The notes under the pieces are model-generated. The model was not told where the DNA came from, made no database searches, and saw only the letters and a program-made list of their open reading frames with translations. A stretch of 64,000 nucleotides of DNA from Actinoalloteichus hoggarensis (GTDB taxonomy: Bacteria > Actinomycetota > Actinomycetes > Mycobacteriales > Pseudonocardiaceae), in the NCBI RefSeq assembly GCF_002234535.1, contig NZ_CP022521.1, positions 3,038,001-3,102,000 of the forward strand, read 5' to 3'. Shown piece after piece: positions 33,370 to 42,012 of this stretch. Numbering within the stretch: the first letter of the stretch is position 1; each line of letters starts with the position of its first letter. The position numbers and the translations under genes were made by a program.

Positions 33370-34644
33370 TCAGAGCGTCACCGGCAACGCCGTCAACCGC
33401 AGCGCACCCGGTGCCATCGGTCGCTCCAGCTCGGCCGGGTCGACGGCGAGCGCGAGTGCGGGAAACCTCCCCGCCAGCGCGACGAAGGCCACCTCGCCCT
33501 CCTGACGGGCGAGCGCGGCCCCGAGGCAGTAGTGCGGCCCGTGCGCGAAGGCGAGGTGGGTCTCGCGCCTGCCGCGCTCCGCCGTCCTGGTGATGTCGAG
33601 CCGATCGGCCCCGGGGAACATCCGCGGATCATGGTTGGCTCCGACGAGCATGGGCATCACCGCCTCGCCTCGACGGACCACGGTGCCGGCGAGCTTCAGG
33701 TCCTCGGTGGCGTACCGCATCCGGGCCGCCAGCGCCGGGCCGCACCACCGCAGCAGCTCGTGCACCGCGCGCGGGGCGATCGTCGGGTCCGAGCGCAGCA
33801 GGGCGTACTGCTCGGGATGGGTGAGCAGTGCGGCGGTGCCGTTGGCGATCAGGTGAGCCGTCGTCTCGTGTCCGGCGATGATCAGGCTGAGGATCAGGGA
33901 GACCATCTCCACGTCGCTCAACCGGTCTCCGTCGGCGTCCTGCGCGTGGATCAGAGCCGAGATCAGGTCGTCCTCGGGCGCGTCGCGTCGCAGGGCGATC
34001 AGTGCTCGCGTCCAGTCGATCATCTCCAGCAGCGCCGCGCCGAACTCCGGGCCGCTGCCCGTCACGAGCAGCTCGCTCCAGCGACGCCACCGGGACCGGT
34101 CAGCCGCGGGAATGCCGACCAGTTCGCAGATCACGATGATCGGCAGCGGATAGGCGAAGTGGGTGAGCAGGTCCACGACGCCGTCCTCGGAGTCTCGCGC
34201 GGTCTCGACGAGTCGGTCGAGCAGCTCCTCGGTGATCTCCTCCACCCGCGGCCGCAGTGCGGCGACGCGGCGGGCGGTGAAGCCGCGGGAGACGAGCGCG
34301 CGCAGCCGAGCGTGATCGGCCCCGTCGGTGTCGGTGAGTCCCGCACGCAGGTACGGCAGACACTCCGGGGGGACGCCGCGTGCTCGCAGTTGCAGCTCCA
34401 TGGGGTCCGGGCCGCCGTCCGGCGATGGCGGGACGGCCATCACGAAGCGCGGGTCGTTCAAGACGAGCCGGACGTCGGCATACCGCGTGGCGAGGTGCAT
34501 CGGGCCGAGACCGGGCACATCCGCCCAGGCCAGTGGTGCCTGCTCCCGGATCCGGGAGTAGCCGCTCACCGGGTCGCGCAGCAGTTCGGGATCGAGGATG
34601 TCGACGGCGCCGCCTGCGGCCGTGTTCGGATCGATGACGGGCAT
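33370..34644 (-). CDS. Cytochrome P450
   Basis: A 424-residue soluble bacterial P450. I-helix AGHETTAHLIANG carries the acidic-alcohol pair for O2 activation; ELLRWCGPALAARMRYATEDLKLAG contains the ExxR motif; the haem loop is FAHGPHYCLGAALARQE with C373 as iron ligand. AGGGAG 8 bases before the ATG supports the start. No ferredoxin or reductase gene lies next to it, so partners come from elsewhere. A composite palindrome 30-60 bp upstream suggests control by a TetR- or MarR-like regulator not present here. Substrate unknown. Confidence 0.93.
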   Translation of the reverse strand: MPVIDPNTAAGGAVDILDPELLRDPVSGYSRIREQAPLAWADVPGLGPMHLATRYADVRLVLNDPRFVMAVPPSPDGGPDPMELQLRARGVPPECLPYLRAGLTDTDGADHARLRALVSRGFTARRVAALRPRVEEITEELLDRLVETARDSEDGVVDLLTHFAYPLPIIVICELVGIPAADRSRWRRWSELLVTGSGPEFGAALLEMIDWTRALIALRRDAPEDDLISALIHAQDADGDRLSDVEMVSLILSLIIAGHETTAHLIANGTAALLTHPEQYALLRSDPTIAPRAVHELLRWCGPALAARMRYATEDLKLAGTVVRRGEAVMPMLVGANHDPRMFPGADRLDITRTAERGRRETHLAFAHGPHYCLGAALARQEGEVAFVALAGRFPALALAVDPAELERPMAPGALRLTALPVTL

Positions 34645-34673
34645 GGTTCGAGCTCCCTGTGGGTGATACGAGC

Positions 34674-34705
34674 GATGACTTATGCCTTAAGCATATGCTG
34701 TCATC
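34674..34705. promoter_or_regulatory. Nested palindrome upstream of the P450 gene
   Basis: Outer arms GATGAC (34674-34679) and GTCATC (34700-34705) enclose an inner dyad TATGC-CTTAA-GCATA (34681-34695). The AT-rich block stands out from the GC-rich flanks and lies 30 bp before the P450 start, where it would overlap the promoter. Confidence 0.55.
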
Positions 34706-35797
34706 ATCTGGAATTTCGGACGGCGGAGGGTCTGAGTGCTTCCCGCCGGCCCTGGCGGGCATGCCGCGCGCCTCGTCCGAACGAGCCCGAGAAGCGGTCG
34801 TGAAGAGACTGCCCCATACCAGCGCGGTGGTGCGGAGCCTGTCGAGCAGCTCGGCGGCGGGGGACCCTCGCGGCGGCGGGAACGAGGAGGCGGCCCCGCC
34901 GACCGCCTCACCACGATCGTCCGCGAGGACGCCCGCGGAGCACGAACACGCCCCGTCCGGCTCCCGCTCGCCCCGACGAAGGCCCGACTCGACCTGCTCG
35001 GGCAGGTTCGTCCGCGTGGGCCGTACACGCGCGTCGTCGAGACGCGCCACGAGATCGTGACCCGGCCCGGGAGTCGCGGCGGCCCGGACGGTGGGCGGTG
35101 CGGAGTCGGGCGGCGGCATCCGGCGACCGGGCGCTCGATCTCGCCGGCAGGACAGAAGCGGGTCTCGGGCCCGCCGTGTCGACCGACGGCCGCCGATGTC
35201 GGATCGCCGCGACCGGGTCGGCGGGAGGCAGGCGGCCCCGACTGCTGTGTATCGCAGACGCCGAGGAACGGTCGTCAGGGCGCCGGCGTCGCCGAGATCG
35301 ATCCCGCCGCCGGGCGACACGGGCTGCGGTGCGCCGCCGTCCGGCGGTGGCCTCCAACGTGGTGGCCTGCCGCGTCACCCGCGTGGGGTCGATCATGGTG
35401 TCGCGCGAGAAGGCCGCGGCCACCACACCGCCTCGCCGGGTTCGACGGTGACCGTGCGGGACCGAGGCCCTCGGGACCGTTCCCCCGGGTACGGCCACGT
35501 CCGTCATCGGTTCACCGTGTTCGTCGAGCGCACCCGCACCGTCGGGCAGCCCCTCTCGATCGGTTCGCCGCCGCGGTGCCGCCGGAGGGGACGCATGCCG
35601 CGGCACGCTTCGCACCACCTGCGCCGACCTGCCATGTGCACGGATCGAACGGCGTGGGCCGGCGTCGCGTGAGGCGAATCTCCTGGGCAGCCGGTCGCCG
35701 CCGCGGCTAGGGTGCGGGGTGCTGATCGGTGACAGTGCTGTGCGGATCGCTCGTCGAACCCCTCGAAGCCGCAACCGATCCGTGGAGGAACGCCGCC
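34706..35797. other. Gene-poor 1.1-kb region
   Basis: Between the divergent P450 and MFS genes. Long frames exist on both strands but are Arg/Pro/Gly-rich without family motifs, and their codon use is not that of the flanking genes. GAGGAA near 35785 serves the MFS start. Nothing else could be supported. Confidence 0.4.
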
Positions 35798-37039
35798 ATG
35801 ACGCCGCCCGCCTACTCCGGGGCGACCTCGAACCGAGATCGCCGGGCTGCCACCAAGGCCTTGGCCGCCTTGGCGCTGGGCGGCTTCGGAATCGGGGTCA
35901 CCGAATTCGCGACGATGGGCCTGGTCCCGCAGATCGCCGCCTCCTTCGACGTCTCGATCCCGGCGACCGGGCACGCCATCACCTTCTACGCGCTCGGTGT
36001 CGTCGTGGGAGCGCCGCTGATCGTCAGTCTGGCGGCTCGCCTGCCCCGTAAGGGACTGATGATCGGGCTGATGGTCGCGCTCGCCGCAGGCAACGCGCTG
36101 TCGGCGGTGGCGCCGAGCGCCGGACTGCTCGTGGCCGCCCGGTTCCTGGCGGGCCTGCCACACGGCGCGTACTTCGGCATCGCCGCCGTCGTGGCGGCGG
36201 CCCTCGTCCCGCCGGGCCGACGCGGCAGGGCGGTCGCCAAGATCATGATCGGCCTGACCGTCGCCAACCTCGGCGGGGTCCCGATCGCGACGGCGGTGGG
36301 ACAGCAGGCGGGCTGGCGCAGCGCCTACTGGGCGGTGACGGTGATCGCGGTGATCACGGCGCTGGCGGTGCACCGTCACGTGCCGAGGATCGCCGCGACG
36401 CGTGACGCGGGCGTCCTCGGCGAACTGCGTGCCTTCGGCAGGATTCAGGTGTGGTTCGCGCTGTTCACGGGGATGATCGGCTTCGGCGGCATGTTCGCCG
36501 TCTACTCGTACATCTCGCCGACCACCACCGAGGTCACCGGCCTGCCCGAGTCCGCGGTGCCGTGGATGCTCGCGGTCTTCGGGCTCGGACAGACCGTGGG
36601 CGCCCTCGTCGGCGGTCGCTTCGTGGACCGATCCGTGCCGGGGTCCGTCATCGGCTCGCTGATCGCATCCGCACTCGTGTTGGCTCTGTTCGGTCTCACG
36701 GCCACCCTGCCGGTGCCCGCCGTCGCCTCGGTGTTCCTGATCGGTTTCACCTCCCAGGTGCTGGCGGGCGCGCTCCAGGTGCATCTCATGGACGCCTCGC
36801 CCGACGCGCCGTCGCTGGCCTCGGCCTCGAACCACTCGGCGCTCAACATCGCCAACGCCGCCGGGGCGTGGCTCGGCGGCCTGGCCATCACGGCGGGATG
36901 GGGCTACGCGTCCACGGCGTGGGTCGGCGTGGCCTTGAGCCTGACCGGCCTGGCCGTGGCACTGATCTCCGTGGCGGTCTTCCGGGTGAGCCGTCGTCGA
37001 TCATCCTCCCCGGTGACGGTCGGCCGTTCGCGAGACTGA
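35798..37039 (+). CDS. MFS transporter, AraJ/sugar-efflux-like
   Basis: A 413-residue, 12-TMS exporter. KALAALALGGFGIGVTEFATMGLVPQIAASFDVSIP is the hallmark start of the AraJ/NepI/PbuE-like DHA1 subgroup (GxxxTEF motif in TMS 1). GAPLIVSLAARLPRKGLMIGLM is motif A, ARFLAGLPHGAYFGIAAVVAA the TMS 4-5 region. The group exports sugars, purine nucleosides or drugs. ATG 35798 follows GAGGAA. No regulator adjoins it, so substrate cannot be inferred. Confidence 0.88.
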   Translation: MTPPAYSGATSNRDRRAATKALAALALGGFGIGVTEFATMGLVPQIAASFDVSIPATGHAITFYALGVVVGAPLIVSLAARLPRKGLMIGLMVALAAGNALSAVAPSAGLLVAARFLAGLPHGAYFGIAAVVAAALVPPGRRGRAVAKIMIGLTVANLGGVPIATAVGQQAGWRSAYWAVTVIAVITALAVHRHVPRIAATRDAGVLGELRAFGRIQVWFALFTGMIGFGGMFAVYSYISPTTTEVTGLPESAVPWMLAVFGLGQTVGALVGGRFVDRSVPGSVIGSLIASALVLALFGLTATLPVPAVASVFLIGFTSQVLAGALQVHLMDASPDAPSLASASNHSALNIANAAGAWLGGLAITAGWGYASTAWVGVALSLTGLAVALISVAVFRVSRRRSSSPVTVGRSRD

Positions 37040-37170
37040 CCTCCCTGCGCCGCCAGGACGGTCGTCGGCTCGTCGGACGGACCGGGCCGGTCGGTGCGCG
37101 TTCGGGCGGAGTCGGATCGGCCCGGCTCGGTGCTGGTCCGGCTGGAGCCGCCGTCTGCGGGCGGGCCGGA

Positions 37171-38175
37171 TCAATCGAGGTCGATCAGGTCGTCGTCGGC
37201 GGGCGGCCACTCACCGCCCCAGCGCACGTCCCGGGCCGCCCTGTACCGAGCTCCCTGCCGTCGGGAGACCGTGACGTCCGCCAGCGTCCCGTCGTCCGAA
37301 CAGAGCCGCAGGGCCACCTGTCCTCGGGGCTTGCGGGGATGCCGCAGAACTCGCCCGGCGGCCCGCCGCCAGTCGTGCGGCGAGGCGACGATGTAGGAGA
37401 ACTTCTCGTCCTCGAAGCTCAGCGCGCCGTCCTTGAGATGGCGGTGGGCCGAGCTGCGGGGCAGCCGCGCCGAGAAGTGGCACCAGTCCCGACCGCGGGG
37501 GATGGGGCAGGCGCCCTCGTGCGGGCAGGGCGCGACCAGCCGCAGACCGAGGTCGCGGAGCAGGTCGCGCGCGGCGGCGATGCGCTCGTAGCCGGCAGGC
37601 GTGCCCGGTTCGATGATCACCAGCATGCCGGTGCGGCGCGACAGCCATCGCACGACGTCGGCTCTGTCCCGTTCCGCCAGTTCGCCCAGCACATAGGACA
37701 GGGTGATCAGATCGGCGGCAGGCGAGTCGACGGAGGTGTCGATGACGCCGTGCGTCCACGTGGACCGCCGGACCGCCGTCGACGCCGCCGACTCGGCGAG
37801 GCGGCGGCCGAGGGCGATCGCCGGGGCGGACTGTTCCAGCACGGTGACGTCGGCGAGCGAGGGCCACGCGTCGGCCGCCGCCCAGACGTCGGCTCCGGTG
37901 CCGCCCCCGACGTCGACGTGGGTACGGGGCGCGAATCCGGGGGCGACGGTGCTGACCTGGTCGAACACCGAGCGGACCGCCGCATACGTGGCGGGCATCC
38001 GATAACAGGCGTAGGCCGCGACGTCCACGTCCGAGCCGAGGATCGGCCGCGCGGGCGGGGTGCCCTCCCGATAGTGACCGATGAGTCGCTCGACCGATCG
38101 TCCCAGCACCGGACGGGGAAAGCGCGTCAGCACGCCGTCGAGCGCGGACGTCAGATCGTTCGGGAGTGCCGACAT
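37171..38175 (-). CDS. Rsm22-like SAM-dependent methyltransferase
   Basis: A 334-residue member of the small-ribosomal-subunit Rsm22 family. THVDVGGGTGADVWAAADAWPS is the SAM-binding motif I; DLITLSYVLGELAERDRADVV and GMLVIIEPGTPAGYERIAAARDLL follow. CPHEGACP ... DWCHFSARLPRS provides the cysteine cluster that binds an Fe-S centre in homologues. The C-terminus has an OB-like extension (QVALRLCSDDGTLADVTVSRRQG). It probably methylates 16S rRNA or assists ribosome assembly. The start at 38175 lacks a clear ribosome site. It is convergent with the MFS gene. Confidence 0.85.
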   Translation of the reverse strand: MSALPNDLTSALDGVLTRFPRPVLGRSVERLIGHYREGTPPARPILGSDVDVAAYACYRMPATYAAVRSVFDQVSTVAPGFAPRTHVDVGGGTGADVWAAADAWPSLADVTVLEQSAPAIALGRRLAESAASTAVRRSTWTHGVIDTSVDSPAADLITLSYVLGELAERDRADVVRWLSRRTGMLVIIEPGTPAGYERIAAARDLLRDLGLRLVAPCPHEGACPIPRGRDWCHFSARLPRSSAHRHLKDGALSFEDEKFSYIVASPHDWRRAAGRVLRHPRKPRGQVALRLCSDDGTLADVTVSRRQGARYRAARDVRWGGEWPPADDDLIDLD

Positions 38176-38413
38176 GAGAGACCATTCTGCCGAGCGAGTC
38201 GGGCGCAGCCGGTGCAGGCCCCGCGTCGCGGTCGGCACGGCCCGTCGAGTCGCTGCCCGCCGGCGGTTGTCGGCCGCCGGTGTCCGCTGCCTCGAAGACC
38301 CTATGACGGCGCACCGACCGCCTCGGGTTCGTCGCGCGAGCCGGCCCCGACCACCGGCGTACCGGACGCGGTCCTGGCCGCGTGCCCGCGTCGGCGTCGA
38401 CCCGCCGGTCGAG

Positions 38414-38473
38414 ATCGTCGGAGCCGAACTCACCGGAGTCGAACACACCAGCGTCGAAGTCACCGGTATCGAA
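38414..38473 (+). repeat. 15-bp imperfect tandem repeat (4 copies)
   Basis: Four units ending in CGAA: 38414-38428, 38429-38443, 38444-38458, 38459-38473; core (C/G)TCACCGGnnTCGAA in units 2 and 4. They lie in the spacer between divergent Rsm22-like and glutamate decarboxylase genes. No open frame of a recognisable gene includes them. Confidence 0.55.
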
Positions 38474-38559
38474 CCCGCACCGCACCGGACGTACCGCGGT
38501 CGTGGACACCGGTCGCGATGCCCCCGGCGAGGTGCGGTTCGCGGACTTACGCTCGGGGG

Positions 38560-39936
38560 ATGGTGCTGCATTCGGGCCGTCGCCGGGACCCCGCTCCGCA
38601 GGGGGCGGGCAATCCGTTCCACGGCTTGGCCGATCCCGACCCGGGCTCCGAGATCACGCTACCCCACCTGCGTCTGCGGGACGGCCCCCTGCCGCCGGAC
38701 GCCGCGCTCCAACTCGTACGGGACGAGCTGGAGCTCGACGGCAGCGCCCGACTCAATCTCGCGACGTTCGTGACCACGTGGATGGAACCCCAGGCTCGCG
38801 CGCTGATGAACGACTGCGTGGCCAAGAACATGATCGACAAGGACGAGTATCCGCAGACGGCCGAGCTGGAACGCCGCTGTGTGAACATCCTGGCCGACCT
38901 GTGGCACGCACCGGAGCCCGCCGATGTCATCGGCTGCTCGACCACCGGCTCCTCGGAGGCCTGCATGCTCGCGGGCATGGCTCTCAAGCGCCGATGGCAC
39001 GGGCCGGGGCGGCCCAATCTGGTGATGGGCTCGAACGTCCAGATCTGCTGGGAGAAGTTCTGTGAATACTGGGAGGTCGAACCCCGCCTGGTGCCGATGT
39101 CGGGGGAGCGCTTCCACCTCACCGCTGAGGAGGCCGTCGCGCGGTGCGACGAGAACACCATCGGCGTCGTCGCCATCCTCGGGTCCACCTTCGACGGCGG
39201 TTACGAGCCCGTCGCCGAGATCACCGCGGCGCTGGACGGCCTACGACGACGCACCGGCCTCGACATCCCGGTGCACGTCGACGGGGCCTCCGGCGCCATG
39301 ATCGCTCCCTTTCTCGATCCGGGACTGACCTGGGACTTCCGGCTGCCGCGAGTGGCGTCGATCAACACCTCCGGCCACAAGTACGGCCTGGTCTACCCCG
39401 GAGTGGGCTGGGTGTTGTGGCGGCATCGAGAGCTGTTGCCCGCTGAACTGGTGTTCTCCGTGAACTATCTCGGCGGCGACATGCCGACCTTCGCCCTCAA
39501 CTTCTCGCGGCCCGGCGCGGAGGTGGCGGCGCAGTACTACACCTTCGCCCGACTGGGCCGGGAGGGATTCCGCGCGGTTCAGCAGGCCGCGAGGGACGTG
39601 GCCACTCGGCTGGCGGACCGGATCGAGGAGCTCGGGCCGTTCCGGCTGCTCACCCGAGGCGACGAACTGCCGGTGTTCGCCTTCACCACGAACGAGCGTG
39701 CCGAGGGCTTCACGGTCTTCGACGTCTCTCGGCGGCTGCGGGAGCGTGGTTGGCAGGTCCCCGCCTACAGCTTCCCGGCGGAACGACAGGACCTCTCGGT
39801 CCTGCGGATCGTCTGCCGCAACGGCTTCACGCAGGATCTCGCCGACCTGTTCTTCGAGGAGCTGCGTCGGGTGCTCGCCGAGCTGCGCTCCGCACCCGAC
39901 TGCGGGCACGCCACGGAGACGGCCTTCCACCACTGA
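38560..39936 (+). CDS. gadB: Glutamate decarboxylase
   Basis: A 458-residue PLP enzyme converting glutamate to GABA with proton consumption. Visible are ARLNLATFVTTWMEPQARALM, IGCSTTGSSEACMLAGMALK, IPVHVDGASGAMIAPF and SINTSGHKYGLVYPGVGW, with K274 forming the PLP Schiff base. The C-terminus CRNGFTQDLADLFFEEL matches the family; length is standard. The frame stays open far upstream because of GC bias; ATG 38560 is the family-consistent start though its ribosome site is weak. No GABA antiporter gene adjoins it, so a classical acid-resistance operon is not seen here. Confidence 0.93.
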   Translation: MVLHSGRRRDPAPQGAGNPFHGLADPDPGSEITLPHLRLRDGPLPPDAALQLVRDELELDGSARLNLATFVTTWMEPQARALMNDCVAKNMIDKDEYPQTAELERRCVNILADLWHAPEPADVIGCSTTGSSEACMLAGMALKRRWHGPGRPNLVMGSNVQICWEKFCEYWEVEPRLVPMSGERFHLTAEEAVARCDENTIGVVAILGSTFDGGYEPVAEITAALDGLRRRTGLDIPVHVDGASGAMIAPFLDPGLTWDFRLPRVASINTSGHKYGLVYPGVGWVLWRHRELLPAELVFSVNYLGGDMPTFALNFSRPGAEVAAQYYTFARLGREGFRAVQQAARDVATRLADRIEELGPFRLLTRGDELPVFAFTTNERAEGFTVFDVSRRLRERGWQVPAYSFPAERQDLSVLRIVCRNGFTQDLADLFFEELRRVLAELRSAPDCGHATETAFHH

Positions 39937-40322
39937 GCGTCGGCGTGGGGCGGACACCCGCGCCGGCACGACGGCGTGGACGGGAGGTCGCCCGGACAGG
40001 GGCAGGTCGCGGTCCAGCCCGGTCGCCCGCTCTCTCGGGCGCCGTCCCGGAACCGAGTCGTCGCCGGCCGCAGACGCGGACCCCGAGAGGTCGGCTTTCG
40101 TCGGTGTCGTGGCCGACGTGACCGGCGGCTCGCCGCGGCGGCTTCCGCCTCGGCTCCGCGGCCCGCCAGATTGCCGCCGCGATGTCCGGCAGCGCATGAG
40201 GCCGGGGGGGCTGGTCGCACCGGGCCGTGTTCAGCTCACTCAGTGAACGGTTTTCCTGGACGGGACACCCGACTCGGTTTAACGGGGGTCACAGTCCTAC
40301 GGTGGCATGACGTGACTGTCGC
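39937..40322. other. Intergenic region upstream of AEC carrier
   Basis: 386 bp. GC-rich until 40230, then an AT-richer promoter-like stretch (TGAACGGTTTTCCTGG and CGGTTTAACGGGGG) before the AEC gene. No gene supported. Confidence 0.4.
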
Positions 40323-41252
40323 ATGAACGGCGTGATCGAGGGCTTCTTCGTCATCGGAGCCGTCATCCTGGTGGGCTATCTCGTCGGGCGGACCGGCGTA
40401 CTCGGACCGTCGGCCACTCAGGTGCTCTCCAGGACGGCGTTCTTCGTCGCGACTCCCGCGCTCCTCTTCGTCACACTGGCTCATGCCGACGTCGGCGCCG
40501 TGCTCTCCTCCGCGCTGCTCGTGACGGGCGTGACCAGCTCTCTGGCCTGTCTGCTCTACATCCCGGTCGGCATGCTGCGGCGCAGGCCCGCCGGTGAGAC
40601 CGCGATCGGGTCGATGGCCGCGGGTTACGTCAACGCAGGCAACCTCGGCCTGCCGATCGCCGCCTACGCGCTCGGCGACGCGGCGGAGATGGCGCCGATC
40701 CTGCTGTTCCAGCTCGGCGTGCTCACGCCGGTCTTCACCACCGTCCTGGACATCCTCTCGGAACGGGCCGAAGGCACGCGGCCGCCGCTGCTGCGCACGA
40801 TGACCGCGCCGCTGCGGAACCCGATCGCGGTCGCCACCGCCGCGGGGCTGATCGTGTCGGCGACCGGCGTGGTCCCGCCTGCCGCGGTGCTGGCGCCGAT
40901 CGAGCTGCTGGCGAATCTCGCCGTGCCGGGGATGCTGCTGGCCTTCGGCATCTCGTTGCACGGGGCAGCCCTGCCTGGGCGGTCCAAGGAGACCATCCCG
41001 TCGCTGGCTGCCGTGGTGCTGATCAAGAACATCGTCCATCCGCTGCTGGCACTACTGCTGGGGCTGCTGCTGGGGCTGGAGGGCCACGCGCTGCTGGCCG
41101 TCGTGGTCTGTGCGGCGCTGCCTTCGGCGCAGAACGTGTTCGGGTATGCCGTGCGTTTCGATCAGGGCGTCACCTTGGCGAGGGAGTCCGCGCTCACCAC
41201 GACGATCTTGAGCCTGCCCGTGCTGTTCCTGACCGTCGCGCTGCTGGCCTGA
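40323..41252 (+). CDS. AEC-family (auxin efflux carrier-like) permease
   Basis: A 309-residue membrane protein with about 10 hydrophobic segments. The family's start FFVIGAVILVGYLVGRTGVLGPSATQVLSRTAFFVATPALLF, the central GYVNAGNLGLPIAAYALGD and the C-terminal VVVCAALPSAQNVFGYAVRFDQGVTLARES are diagnostic. AEC carriers move organic acids such as malate or malonate. The start ATG has no strong Shine-Dalgarno. It stands alone; no metabolic partner adjoins it. Confidence 0.9.
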   Translation: MNGVIEGFFVIGAVILVGYLVGRTGVLGPSATQVLSRTAFFVATPALLFVTLAHADVGAVLSSALLVTGVTSSLACLLYIPVGMLRRRPAGETAIGSMAAGYVNAGNLGLPIAAYALGDAAEMAPILLFQLGVLTPVFTTVLDILSERAEGTRPPLLRTMTAPLRNPIAVATAAGLIVSATGVVPPAAVLAPIELLANLAVPGMLLAFGISLHGAALPGRSKETIPSLAAVVLIKNIVHPLLALLLGLLLGLEGHALLAVVVCAALPSAQNVFGYAVRFDQGVTLARESALTTTILSLPVLFLTVALLA

Positions 41253-42012
41253 GACAGCCGGGAGGGAGAAGGGGCACGGCATCGAGGGGCGTCCCGAAAC
41301 AGCGAGATAGCGAATTCGATTCGAAATATCGAATAGTGACGTCGCAGGTGATTTTCTACTGGTCGATGAGTAAGGGTGTGGCATCGACTGTTCTCCGCGC
41401 TGTACAGGGCGACTGTCAACGGTCGATGCCGATGGTTGACGGATGTTCCCTCTCCTATTACGGTTTCTGGAAGCGCTTTCCGTAGGATCAAAATTCGACA
41501 TACCGAACGTCAAAGGGAGGCAACGGTGCCTCGGACGTCATGGATGACCCCGCCCCGCGACCGGTGGACGGACGACCCTGTGTCCGGTGTGACTCGGCGC
41601 CGCCGCATCCCGGGTCCCGGCCGGATCGGCGGGGCGCCGTCTGGTCCGTGTGCGGCGAGGAGGACCACGGTCCGCGTCGTCGACCCTCGTACGCCCCGGG
41701 ACCGCGACGGGCCGATCCAACCGGCGGCGCCTGCGACCTCGGCAGGCCGTTCCGTCGCTCACCGCACCGGTTCCGGCGACGACCCCGCGAATCGACCGAG
41801 GCACCCGATCCGGTGCGCGGTCCGGATCAGCGGTACGGCACCTGCCCCGAGCTGTCGGTACGGCGGCTCGCGCTCGGGCGGCCTCGGCAGGCCGCCGGAG
41901 GCTGTACACGCCGCTCCGCACGGTGTGCGGTAGGCACGACCACGATCACGATTCACAGCCGACGTCGAGCAGCCGGCCCTCGGTGGGCGGACGTCGGCGG
42001 AAGGGACCTGTG
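41253..42012. other. Long leader region of the GH43 gene
   Basis: 760 bp. The first 270 bp are AT-rich for this genome and contain the LacI-type operator at 41468. A strong ribosome-site-like AAAGGGAGG (41512-41520) precedes GTG 41526. The frame it opens (to about 41933) is Arg/Pro-rich without family resemblance, and another frame from ATG 41540 ends at the GH43 start. Whether a small or decayed gene exists here is unresolved. Confidence 0.4.
41468..41481. promoter_or_regulatory. LacI-family-type operator
   Basis: TGGAAGCGCTTTCC is a near-perfect palindrome with central CG, matching the general LacI/GalR operator form (TGGAAGCGCTTCCA type). It lies in AT-rich sequence upstream of the secreted GH43 and beta-helix genes. 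A sugar-responsive LacI repressor encoded elsewhere is implied. Confidence 0.6.

Noticed and set aside
36451-39936. A 1161-codon open frame running through the MFS gene, the Rsm22-like gene and glutamate decarboxylase
   Set aside because: Only the part from 38560 matches a family (GadB); upstream it is a shadow of other genes kept open by GC bias.
41526-41933. A new gene starting at GTG 41526 behind AAAGGGAGG
   Set aside because: The ribosome site is good, but codon use is less biased than in neighbours and the product is Arg/Pro-rich with no resemblance; kept only as a question in the findings.
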